Assembly: GCA_018697205.1 (NCBI GenBank)
Contig: JABHTG010000082.1
Location: 1 to 39,372, forward strand
Origin: Nitrospina sp.
GTDB lineage: Bacteria > Nitrospinota > Nitrospinia > Nitrospinales > VA-1
Length of the DNA stretch: 39,372 nt
Direction: 5' to 3'
Below the pieces are notes generated by a model that did not search any database, was not told where the DNA came from, and was given only the letters and a program-made list of their open reading frames with translations. Within the stretch, counting starts at the first letter, position 1. The number at the start of each line of letters is the position of its first letter. This document shows, piece by piece, positions 16,401-25,045 of this stretch. The position numbers and the translations under genes were made by a program.

Positions 16401-18206
16401 TTAGTTAGTTAACGCCTCAAGCTGGTCCACCAGTACAGAAAATTTCTTAAGAGCTATGAGAATTGGTTCTGGTGAAGTCATTTCGACGCCCGCACCTTTC
16501 AGAAGGTCGATAGGATATTTCGACCCCCCTCCTTTTAAGAAGTTCAAGTAATTATTTAGTTCTGTTGTGCCTCCTTCCGAGACCATGTCCGCTAAGGCAT
16601 AAGCGGCTGATATTCCTGTAGCATACTTATAGACGTAAAAACTAAAGTAAAAGTGTGGAATACGAAAACATTCAAGAGTTAGACAATTATCAAGAAAAAC
16701 ATCTTCTCCAAAATATTGTTCAAGAAGTTTTCGGTAAATCTCCTTGAACTCATCGAGGGTCATTGGTTGGTCGTTTTCCGCAGCAGCGTATATCAGGTGT
16801 TCGAACTCGGCAAACATTGTTTGCCTGAAGAGAGTTCCCCGGAGGTTATCTATTTCTCTACAAATGAGGTAAATTTTCATACTTTTGCTAATATCTTGCA
16901 AAAGAAGGTGCTTTGTTAGAAGAACTTCATTGAATGTAGATGCCACCTCGGCGACAAAGATAGTGTAATCGGCGTAAAGATATGGTTGCGCTTTTCGTGA
17001 AAGAAATGAATGCATGGAATGACCTGCCTCGTGGGCTAGGGTATACATGCTGTTTATATTATCTTCTCGATAATTCATTAAGATAAAAGGATTCGAGTCA
17101 TAACATCCTGATGAGTAGGCGCCACTTCGTTTTCCATTTGACTCATAACGGTCTACCCACCGATCTTCGATAAGCCCTTTTCTTAGTACTTCTGTGTATT
17201 CTGGCCCTAGGCGGACCAAAGAATCGATGATTTTTATCACGGAATCTTCATATCCGACATGCCACTGAATATCTTTCACCAACGGCACGCTCATATCGTA
17301 GATATGAAGTTGATCAAGTTTAAGAATGTTTTTTCTTAAGACAAAATATTTGTGCAAAGGTGCCATGTTATCGTGCACGGCTGTAATTAGATTGTCATAG
17401 ACTTCAACAGGAATATTTTCGCTAAACATGGATTTTTCTCTGACTGAAGAATAATTTTTCTCACGTGCGTAGAAAATATCTTTCTTAATATTACTGGCAA
17501 GAAGGGATGCGTATGTGTATTGGTGATCTGAATATGCAGTATAAAATGCTTCAAAAGATTCTTTGCGAACCCTGCAATCTTGGCTTTGCATTATGCTTTG
17601 AAAATTTCCTTGAGTAATAACAATTTCAGTCCCATTTTCATCAGCAACTGTACCAAGTTTTAAATCTGCGTTATCTAGCATTTCAAAAGCATCGCGTGCA
17701 GTTCTAGCTATTTCTGCCGATGAAGCGAGAAGTTTTTCTTCTTTTTCAGAGAGAGTATGCTTTCTATATCTCAGTATTCGTTCCAAATGTAGTTTATAAA
17801 AACTTAATTCAGTATCCTCCAGGAATTGGTCCATTTGGTCTTCATTAATAGCCATGAGTTCTGATGGAATGAAACTATTCGCCTGGGCTACAAGAGTATG
17901 CAAATGAACTATTTTTTCAAAGTTGCTCTGATTTTTTGAGTGGGTTTTATCTTCATCGTTACGTAGGTGAGCATAAGTATAAAGTTTTTCTATCGTTCGA
18001 GATATATTATTGTCAAAATCAAGACAAGATTTGATATTTCCTGCCGAGTTGGCCAGGGTTCCCCTAAAAGACTCGTAACCAGCAAGGTCTTTTTTGAGTT
18101 GTTTAATATCCTCTTGCCACAAAGACTCCTTCAAATATAAACCGTCAAGGTTCCACTTGGCTTTTTCAGCGATATCTTTTCGTGTTAAGAGGGTTTTAGC
18201 TTCCAT
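16401..18206 (-). CDS. pepF: Oligoendopeptidase F (M3 family)
   Basis: A 601-residue zinc metallopeptidase of the M3B/oligoendopeptidase F family, cytoplasmic, cutting short peptides. The N-terminal helical domain includes YAHLRNDEDKTHS. The zinc motif HEAGH is at residues 392-396, with the third ligand expected in the following FNEVLLTKHLL helix. The C-terminal end has the family-typical GGSKYPIDLLKGAGVEM. Length matches the family (about 600). It lies 39 bp after valS and 35 bp before the disordered protein, so a three-gene transcript is likely. No ribosome site is obvious before ATG 18206. Confidence 0.94.
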   Translation of the reverse strand: MEAKTLLTRKDIAEKAKWNLDGLYLKESLWQEDIKQLKKDLAGYESFRGTLANSAGNIKSCLDFDNNISRTIEKLYTYAHLRNDEDKTHSKNQSNFEKIVHLHTLVAQANSFIPSELMAINEDQMDQFLEDTELSFYKLHLERILRYRKHTLSEKEEKLLASSAEIARTARDAFEMLDNADLKLGTVADENGTEIVITQGNFQSIMQSQDCRVRKESFEAFYTAYSDHQYTYASLLASNIKKDIFYAREKNYSSVREKSMFSENIPVEVYDNLITAVHDNMAPLHKYFVLRKNILKLDQLHIYDMSVPLVKDIQWHVGYEDSVIKIIDSLVRLGPEYTEVLRKGLIEDRWVDRYESNGKRSGAYSSGCYDSNPFILMNYREDNINSMYTLAHEAGHSMHSFLSRKAQPYLYADYTIFVAEVASTFNEVLLTKHLLLQDISKSMKIYLICREIDNLRGTLFRQTMFAEFEHLIYAAAENDQPMTLDEFKEIYRKLLEQYFGEDVFLDNCLTLECFRIPHFYFSFYVYKYATGISAAYALADMVSEGGTTELNNYLNFLKGGGSKYPIDLLKGAGVEMTSPEPILIALKKFSVLVDQLEALTN

Positions 18207-18245
18207 GTAAAAATAACTTCAGGTTTATATCCCGATCTAACCTAA

Positions 18246-20894
18246 TCAAGAGAGCGCAATGTTAACAGTTTTCAGATGGACACTTAGCCGCGCTTGTTTT
18301 TCAGAGAGGAATCGTTTTCTCTGACTATCTTTTTCGATAACCTCTGGGGGCGCATTATCGATGAAATTCTTATTGGAGAGTTTCTTCTTTAAAACTATGA
18401 TGTCTTTTTCAATTTTTTTCAACTCTTTTTCGATGCGTTTTTTTTCCTCTGCAAAGTTTATTTTTCCTTCGAGAGAGACAAAAATATCCATTTCCTCACA
18501 AACAGATGATGCAGATACCCTTGGCTTTTTCGTCGTGAGGCTAGATTCAACAAGGCTTACTCGGGCTAAACTATTGATATAGTTGGCATTATTTTTTAGT
18601 GTCTCGGTCTCATGAGCATGTTTGGTTTTAATGAAAAGATCTAGGTTTAGTCCCGGATTTAAATTCATTTCACCGCGTATATTACGCACACTAGTGACAA
18701 CATTAATGATAGTAGAAAATGTTTTTTCTGCATCTAAATTAAAATTTTTTTCTTTGTATTCAGGAAATGATTTATTCATAATGCTACCGCTTGTTCTTGG
18801 TAGTTTGCTGTGTATTTCTTCTGTTATAAATGGCATAAATGGATGTAGTAAGCGCAGGCAACTTTCTAGCACATAGATCAGTATACTTTGAGTCTCTTTC
18901 CTACCTTCTCCACCATATAAGTGGGATTTCGATAATTCTAAAAACCAGTCACAGTATTCATTCCATATAAATTTATATATGGAGGAAGCGGCATCATTAA
19001 ATTTAAACTCTTCGAGTGAATTATTAACTTCGCGGCATGCTTCATTTAAGCGACTTAAAATCCAGCGATGGGATATAGGTCGTTTTTCATTAGGGACTAA
19101 TTCACAAGTTCCATCGGAGTCATCTAGATTCATCAATACAAAGCGAGAAGCATTCCATAATTTATTACAAAAATTTCGGTACCCCTCGATGCGTTCTTCT
19201 GAAAGTTTTATATCCCGGCCTTGTGCGGCGAATGCTGCCAATGTAAAGCGAAGCGCATCTGTGCCATACTTATCCATCATAGTTAATGGATTAATTACAT
19301 TTCCTTTCGTCTTGCTCATTTTTTGTCCATCAGAATCTCGAATTAGTGCGTGGATATAAACACTTTGGAAAGGAATATTGTCCATGAATTTATTGGCCAT
19401 CATAATCATTCTTGCTACCCAGAAAAAAAGGATATCAAAGCCTGTGCAAAGCACCGACGTGGGGTAAAACTTTTTCAGCGTTTGAGTTTGTTCTGGCCAG
19501 CCTAATGTTGAGAAAGGCCAAAGTGCAGAACTAAACCATGTGTCAAGGACATCGGTTTCTTGAACAAGGTTAACTTCTTGGCAATGAGAACATGCTTGAG
19601 GGGTTTCGAGAGCAACTGTAATTTTTTTGCATGTTGGACAGTTCCAAGCAGGAATCTGATGACCCCACCAGATTTGTCTTGAAATACACCAGTCTCGGAT
19701 ATTTTCCATCCAGTTGAAATATGTGTTTTCCCAAAGCTTAGGGACTATGTGTATACCACCACTTTTTACAGCCTCGATCGCCGATTTGGCGAGGGGTTGG
19801 GTTTTAACAAACCATTGGGTCGATACATAAGGCTCAACTACTGTATGACAACGATAACAGTGTCCTACAGAGTGCACATGCTCTTCAATACTTTCCAAAA
19901 ATTTTTGTTCTCTTAGATTCTCAACTAACTTTTGTCGGCAGGTAAAGCGATCTAGTCCTTGATAGAGAGGACCAGCTTCTTGATTCATGGAACCATCAGG
20001 GCTCATAATATTAATCAACTTAAGATTATGACGCCTCCCAAGTTCAAAATCATTAGGATCATGCGCGGGGGTTACTTTGAGTGCACCCGACCCAAAAGAG
20101 GAGTCGACGTAATTATCTTCAATTAGCGGGAGTTCTCGTCCTAGGAGGGGGAGGATGAGCGTTTCACCAATCTTACTTTTATAGCGCTCATCTTTTGGAT
20201 TTACTGCAACAGCGGAATCACCTAATAAAGTTTCCGGCCGTGTTGTCGCTATGGTTAATGAACTTTTACTATTTTTGAATTGATATCTTATGTTGTATAG
20301 GTACCCTTGAGTTTCTTTATGTTCCACCTCTAAATCTGAGATTGCTGTTAGGCATCTAGGGCACCAATTGACTATATAGTCCCCTTTGTAAATTAATCCC
20401 TCTTCGTAAAGAGACACAAAAACTTTTCGCACTGCTTGAGAAAGGCCTTCGTCCATCGTAAATCGATCTCTTTCCCAATCCAAGGAACTCCCAAGTTTGC
20501 TTAACTGATGATTAATAGTTCCTCCAGATTCTTTTTTCCACCTCCAGACACGCTTAACAAACTCTTCACGCCCAATTTCTTGGCGATTGGTTCCTTCTGC
20601 GTGTAATTGACGCTCAACGACATTTTGAGTAGCGATACCAGCATGGTCTGTGCCTGGTTGCCATAGAACTTCAAAGCCTAACATGCGTTTCCAGCGGGCA
20701 AGAATATCCTGCAGTGTATTGTTGAAGGCATGCCCCATGTGCAATGAACCTGTGACATTTGGAGGTGGAATTACTATAGAAAATGGTTTTTTCACTGAGG
20801 TTTCATCGGCATGAAACAAGCGATTATTCTCCCAGTACTTTCCCCAACGCTCTTCAACTTCCTTTGGGCTGTAGATTTTTTCTAATTGATCCAT
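18246..20894 (-). CDS. valS: Valine--tRNA ligase
   Basis: Class I aminoacyl-tRNA synthetase that charges tRNA-Val. The 882-residue protein has the HIGH-type motif HMGH at residues 52-55 (VTGSLHMGHAFNNT) and KMSK at 525-528 (DGQKMSKTKGN). The editing domain lies between them. CPRC and the CPTC/CSHC pairs are likely zinc sites. The C-terminal arm (INFAEEKKRIEKELKKIEK onward) is the coiled coil typical of ValRS. The start ATG 20894 gives the usual ValRS opening (YSPKEVEERWGKYW). Upstream, 20895-21069 is a non-coding, AT-rich gap in which I see no clear promoter or tRNA-binding leader. Confidence 0.96.
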   Translation of the reverse strand: MDQLEKIYSPKEVEERWGKYWENNRLFHADETSVKKPFSIVIPPPNVTGSLHMGHAFNNTLQDILARWKRMLGFEVLWQPGTDHAGIATQNVVERQLHAEGTNRQEIGREEFVKRVWRWKKESGGTINHQLSKLGSSLDWERDRFTMDEGLSQAVRKVFVSLYEEGLIYKGDYIVNWCPRCLTAISDLEVEHKETQGYLYNIRYQFKNSKSSLTIATTRPETLLGDSAVAVNPKDERYKSKIGETLILPLLGRELPLIEDNYVDSSFGSGALKVTPAHDPNDFELGRRHNLKLINIMSPDGSMNQEAGPLYQGLDRFTCRQKLVENLREQKFLESIEEHVHSVGHCYRCHTVVEPYVSTQWFVKTQPLAKSAIEAVKSGGIHIVPKLWENTYFNWMENIRDWCISRQIWWGHQIPAWNCPTCKKITVALETPQACSHCQEVNLVQETDVLDTWFSSALWPFSTLGWPEQTQTLKKFYPTSVLCTGFDILFFWVARMIMMANKFMDNIPFQSVYIHALIRDSDGQKMSKTKGNVINPLTMMDKYGTDALRFTLAAFAAQGRDIKLSEERIEGYRNFCNKLWNASRFVLMNLDDSDGTCELVPNEKRPISHRWILSRLNEACREVNNSLEEFKFNDAASSIYKFIWNEYCDWFLELSKSHLYGGEGRKETQSILIYVLESCLRLLHPFMPFITEEIHSKLPRTSGSIMNKSFPEYKEKNFNLDAEKTFSTIINVVTSVRNIRGEMNLNPGLNLDLFIKTKHAHETETLKNNANYINSLARVSLVESSLTTKKPRVSASSVCEEMDIFVSLEGKINFAEEKKRIEKELKKIEKDIIVLKKKLSNKNFIDNAPPEVIEKDSQRKRFLSEKQARLSVHLKTVNIALS

Positions 20895-21069
20895 TCAGGG
20901 AATTTTCATCAATCTAGTTTTTTAATAATTAGGGAAAGGTTTTTTTATAGTATTAAATAAGGTATGCAATAAAAAAAATGCCCAGATAGCTTTGCTACGC
21001 AGGTGTATAAAAATTAAAAGAGTTTTATTTTTAGTAAAGAGACAGGACTGAAGAAACACTTTTTATTTC

Positions 21070-22164
21070 TTATAAATTTTTGATCTTGTCAACTTCTTCC
21101 TTAACAATTTCTCTAACTATTTTTGGGGTAATTTCTTGAACTACTTCTCGTATAGATTGAGTAATGCTATTTGAAACCTCGGCAAGTTCTTTTTTAATAG
21201 AAGCATGAATGATATCTTCCAAGGTTTGATTTTTTTGGACAGTCGTTGCAGCTTGCTGGCCTTTTACTTCATGAGATAGCTTTGAAGTTCGAGAAGGGTT
21301 CTTCCCTAGCAAACTCGTGGTAGCCATATTTTTTCTTCCTTCTACCACAGAGGAAGTTATTTCACCCAATAAATCTTCCGGTTCGGGGCTAACACTCTCT
21401 AAAGGGGAGGGCCCATCTATTGGTTCATGCTGTAATACTTTTATCTTATCAGGTTCTTTCCGAGAACCAAAATTTACTATTTCTCGGAAAGCAGTATCTA
21501 ATTCATCTCCGACAGCATCTTCATGTGTAGGAGATACTTCATCACTAAGCTTATCATAACAAGCATCTGGTGGGGTGACTGCTTTTTTTAAAGACTCAAC
21601 ATCTTCTATCATTTCATCGAGCGTACCTTCTTCCACGGTCTTAGTTTTTTTGGCTTTCAATCCAATCTTTTCTTTAGGAGAAGAATCTATAGGCTTTACT
21701 AGATCTGCTGAGGATAGATTGATGGTGGAGTTCTCCTCTTTAATTATATTTTTTGTGGAAAGTTTAATGGTCGTTTCATCAATGGGGTCAGGTAACTTTT
21801 CTGAAAGTAAGTCGTTAACTTTTTTTATAATATCTTCTGATTTAAAAGGTTTTGAAATACGGTCATCAGCGCCAGAACTATCAAATAAATTTTTATTAAA
21901 ATCCTCAAGGTCGCTGGCCAAGAGCAGTACTTTTACAGTGTTAAATTTTGAGTCAGCTTTAATTTTTTGGGATAAATCAAACCCTGTTAAGTCTTTCATA
22001 TCAATATCTGCTAAAACGATATCGGGTTTAAAGAAATCCATTCTGTCTAGTGCTTCTTGAGCTCTGCTAGCACCTTCAACAACAGCATCTTCATTTTCAA
22101 ATGCCATGGCTACTATCTTTTGAATAGTTATACTATTATCGGCGACTAAAATTTTTTTTGTCAT
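21070..22164 (-). CDS. Response-regulator receiver protein with long linker and C-terminal helix, no known output domain
   Basis: A 364-residue protein. Residues 1-120 are a CheY-like receiver: acidic Asp9, phospho-acceptor Asp53 (VLADIDM), Ser84 as the switch residue and Lys105 in SKPF. The following 195 residues are acidic, low in complexity and probably disordered. The last 45 residues form an amphipathic helix (IREVVQEITPKIVREIVKEE), a tail I associate with deltaproteobacterial receiver proteins. It has no DNA-binding or enzymatic output domain, so it probably works through protein contacts, perhaps in polarity or motility control; that is inference. No histidine kinase is adjacent. It is divergent from the PHP-like gene across a 274-bp gap. 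Confidence 0.82.
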   Translation of the reverse strand: MTKKILVADNSITIQKIVAMAFENEDAVVEGASRAQEALDRMDFFKPDIVLADIDMKDLTGFDLSQKIKADSKFNTVKVLLLASDLEDFNKNLFDSSGADDRISKPFKSEDIIKKVNDLLSEKLPDPIDETTIKLSTKNIIKEENSTINLSSADLVKPIDSSPKEKIGLKAKKTKTVEEGTLDEMIEDVESLKKAVTPPDACYDKLSDEVSPTHEDAVGDELDTAFREIVNFGSRKEPDKIKVLQHEPIDGPSPLESVSPEPEDLLGEITSSVVEGRKNMATTSLLGKNPSRTSKLSHEVKGQQAATTVQKNQTLEDIIHASIKKELAEVSNSITQSIREVVQEITPKIVREIVKEEVDKIKNL

Positions 22165-22438
22165 CGAAGGTTTTTTCTCAATGCTGGGTCCATAAAGTGA
22201 TAAGCTGGTTATTTAGTAAATTTATCAGCATTTGGGCCTCACAGAGTGGAGGGAGTTAATATAAAAGACTACATAATTTATATCGTAGCATAGATCTAAA
22301 AAATAAATCAAACAATGAGGCTTATGTGTTTGCTAGGGGAATAAAAATTAAATAAATAGTAACAAGTTAAGGGTTATCAAAAATTTAGTTAATATCTTTG
22401 ATGCTCTTCCTTAGGTCTATTTCTCGATAAGTGGTACT

Positions 22439-24460
22439 ATGTTGCTCGGGTCTCTCTGGCAATCAATAAAATTTTTAAAAATAGTCAAATATAAAAAATA
22501 TAGAGTGAACGTCTATCTCACAAGAAAATCGTGTCGCTTTCAGGTGCCTTTGATTTTAAGTGCAACGATAGTTTTTCTGTTTGTGTCAGCCAATACTATT
22601 TTTGCAGGCTTTATACAATTGGATGGGATTGCTGATGTAAAAACCCGCTTTAGTCGTGGATGCTCTTCATTGCAGGAAGTAGCTGAAGAGGCTCGCGCAA
22701 AGGGAATCGATACGGTGATTTTTGGAGATCAGGCTCGTGACGCTGTTGAGTATGGGATAGTTCCTTTAGAGCGTATCATTAGGAATCGAAACGAAAATCC
22801 GGCAATTCTTACTATGGGTGCGCCGGCTTATATTGCTGAGATTAACGACAATGATAAACAATTCGAAGAAACCCTTCTTATAGCTGGCGCAGAGGTTGCC
22901 CCTTTTTATTATTGGACTGGAAATATTTTTAGAGGAAACCTTGTTGCTAACAATTCAGATAAACACCTATTAGTAGTTGGACTTGATACACCCAATGCTT
23001 ACGAGCAATTACCTATTTTGGATAGTAATTTTTCAAAGCGTTACTTAGCTTATTCTCAAGAGTATTTTGGGGGGTGCATTTTATTTTTTTTACTCTTTAT
23101 TATTGCTTATTTAAAAGGATACAAAAAGAAATTTACTAGATTCGTTGCGGGAATTATGTTTCTCCTTGTTCTTAATAATATGCCTTTTCGAAGTTCTCCG
23201 TTTAGTCAATATAAAGGTGATTTGGGTATCCAGCCTTATCAAGAATTAATTGATTATGTAAATAGTAATGGTGGTCTAATTTTTTGGAATCATATGGAAG
23301 CCCCAAATGAAATAAAACAAAAAGGGCGAGTCAGTTACAAAACGGATCCATACCCAAAAGATTTGCTATTGACTTCTAATTATGGTGGTTTCCAGTCTGT
23401 TGCTAACTTCCCCGTTATGCAGATTGAGCCTGGAAGGGAATGGGATAATGTATTGGGTGAATATATTCAAGGTAAGCGAAAAAAACCAGTATGGGGTTAT
23501 GGTGCAAACAATTATTTATGTGAAGATGGGGGAACAGAGCTTGGTGAGATTCGGACTATATTCCTCGTTCGCCAAAAATCTCGCACAGATGTTCTTGACG
23601 CTATGGCCAGCGGACGTATGTATGCAGTTCGCCAGACAGGAGACGAAAGAATTTCATTAGATGATTTTACGATAAGTGATGCCTTGTCGGGTCGTCAAGC
23701 TAGTATGGGTGAAGAACTAGTGTCGAATGATTTTCCTGAATTAAAAATTAAAGTTCGCATGACAAATGGTACAGAAAAGTCGGTCCGTTTGTCAGTCATT
23801 CGTAATGGCCTGGAAGTAAAACAGGAGACGATAGCACTACCATATGAATTAACTTGGCGTGATGTAAACTTTGATAAAAATGATGGTCCGGTATTTTATC
23901 GCCTTAAAGTGGAAGCAGATCCAAAAAATTACTTGGTGTCAAATCCAATTTTCATCCGCTTTGATGAAATAGTAGGAGCTCAAGATGATTCGGTTGCTCA
24001 AATCACAACGAAAAAACTAAATATGGCTGAGCCCATTAAGCCGAAAGTAGCGTTGCCACAAAACCCATCGACTCCGGAAATTGAACCTTCAAATGAAGCT
24101 ATCCAAAATAAGGTGTTGCCTGAACCCAGACCCTTAGAATCTAAGAATATTGAAGTAGCATCAGTTATTAGCCCGACAATATTAAAACAACCTATACCCC
24201 CTGTTGCCAAGATGCCAACGCCTCCGATTTTCACTGACCCATTTGCCACTATTACTAGATCGGTCATTGCAAAAATTGACGGAGTTTCTTTAAAAAATGG
24301 GCCGGGACCAAAATTTCCTGAAGTAGGAAAACTAAATAAAGGTGACCGCCTGGCCTTGATTCGCAGTACAAAAATTAATTTTAATGGAAAGCCTTGGCTT
24401 CTGGTTGACTTGGGTGGCAGAAAGGCTTATGTCTGGAGCGATTTGGTCGCCACAAAATAA
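22439..24460 (+). CDS. Membrane-anchored inactive-looking PHP-like protein with C-terminal SH3 domain
   Basis: A 673-residue envelope protein. A basic N-terminus and a hydrophobic segment (about residues 36-58, ending TIFAG) export or anchor it. Residues 60-345 follow the layout of PHP phosphoesterases (SLQEVAEEARAKGIDTVIF, LIAGAEVAPF, GGLIFWNHMEAP), but the metal-binding HxH at the opening is missing, so catalysis is doubtful. Two further hydrophobic segments interrupt it at about 212-250. A beta-rich region follows, then a proline-rich linker (about 520-605) and a bacterial SH3 domain (about 608-673, with NGPGPKFPEVGKL and WLLVDLGGRKAYVW). SH3b domains often bind cell-wall peptides. The start ATG 22439 lacks a clear ribosome site; GTG near 22505 is an alternative. 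The true function is unknown. Confidence 0.7.
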   Translation: MLLGSLWQSIKFLKIVKYKKYRVNVYLTRKSCRFQVPLILSATIVFLFVSANTIFAGFIQLDGIADVKTRFSRGCSSLQEVAEEARAKGIDTVIFGDQARDAVEYGIVPLERIIRNRNENPAILTMGAPAYIAEINDNDKQFEETLLIAGAEVAPFYYWTGNIFRGNLVANNSDKHLLVVGLDTPNAYEQLPILDSNFSKRYLAYSQEYFGGCILFFLLFIIAYLKGYKKKFTRFVAGIMFLLVLNNMPFRSSPFSQYKGDLGIQPYQELIDYVNSNGGLIFWNHMEAPNEIKQKGRVSYKTDPYPKDLLLTSNYGGFQSVANFPVMQIEPGREWDNVLGEYIQGKRKKPVWGYGANNYLCEDGGTELGEIRTIFLVRQKSRTDVLDAMASGRMYAVRQTGDERISLDDFTISDALSGRQASMGEELVSNDFPELKIKVRMTNGTEKSVRLSVIRNGLEVKQETIALPYELTWRDVNFDKNDGPVFYRLKVEADPKNYLVSNPIFIRFDEIVGAQDDSVAQITTKKLNMAEPIKPKVALPQNPSTPEIEPSNEAIQNKVLPEPRPLESKNIEVASVISPTILKQPIPPVAKMPTPPIFTDPFATITRSVIAKIDGVSLKNGPGPKFPEVGKLNKGDRLALIRSTKINFNGKPWLLVDLGGRKAYVWSDLVATK

Positions 24461-24492
24461 AAATTTTAGTTAAAAACTATTTTTAAATTTTA

Positions 24493-25038
24493 TTAAGAAT
24501 ATTTATTCACTGTTCTCCCTTTTGTTAAATTATATAGAAAAAGATTATTATCTTTATTTATTTTGGCCGGTTCTAGATTACGAACACAGAATCGGTAGCA
24601 AATGATGCGTGCAGAAGGCTTCATTCGGTCTAAAATTTCTGGGAATAAGCGGTCTAGTGCCTGATGAGTGAGATAGAGATAAATAACGTCAGCATCGCTC
24701 ACATCAAAATCAAACATATTACCTCGATGAATGCTAATTTTATTAGTTAGTTTTCCCGTCAGAATAAGATACTTTGAAAGTAAAACTTTGATTGGATCAA
24801 TTTCTACCCCAACACCACGAACAAATCTTTTTTTAGATGCTGCTATTAGAACGCGCCCATCTCCCGAACCAAGGTCGTAAAATTTTTCCCCTGGTCTGAG
24901 GCTTGCAAATTTTATAATTCGATTAATATTTTCGTCAGATAATGGATGCCATGGCGCTCCAAAAAAAACGGGAATAATGGCCATGCCGGCAAGTAAGATA
25001 AAAAACATTAAAACTAAGATAGAAAAAATGGTTAACAT
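24493..25038 (-). CDS. Small membrane-anchored SAM-dependent methyltransferase
   Basis: A 181-residue class I methyltransferase. Residues 3-26 form one transmembrane segment, followed by GAPWHPL and then the SAM-binding motif I FYDLGSGDGRVLIAA (Asp55, Gly57, Gly59, Gly61). The acidic motif II is in GVEIDP. The arrangement (membrane helix, a GxPW stretch, a short Rossmann domain without a substrate domain) resembles the FAM173/ATP synthase c-subunit lysine methyltransferase group, so a membrane-protein lysine could be the target; this is inference. I use ATG 25038; a GTG directly before it (25041) is possible. It begins 7 bp after the ABC-F gene and is surely in the same transcript. Confidence 0.75.
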   Translation of the reverse strand: MLTIFSILVLMFFILLAGMAIIPVFFGAPWHPLSDENINRIIKFASLRPGEKFYDLGSGDGRVLIAASKKRFVRGVGVEIDPIKVLLSKYLILTGKLTNKISIHRGNMFDFDVSDADVIYLYLTHQALDRLFPEILDRMKPSARIICYRFCVRNLEPAKINKDNNLFLYNLTKGRTVNKYS

Positions 25039-25045
25039 CACTTAT

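Noticed and set aside
21575-22060. 161-residue plus-strand frame opposite the receiver protein
   Set aside because: Serine-rich antisense of a protein with a clear receiver domain; no start signal and no domain.
22204-22236. TGATAA and TTATCA as distant inverted repeats in the receiver/PHP gap
   Set aside because: Six AT-rich pairs around a loop of about 20 bases are expected by chance here.
24467-24484. Possible bidirectional terminator: TAGTT, three-base loop, AACTA, then a T run, between convergent genes
   Set aside because: The stem is only five AT-rich pairs, too weak to call a terminator in DNA of this composition.
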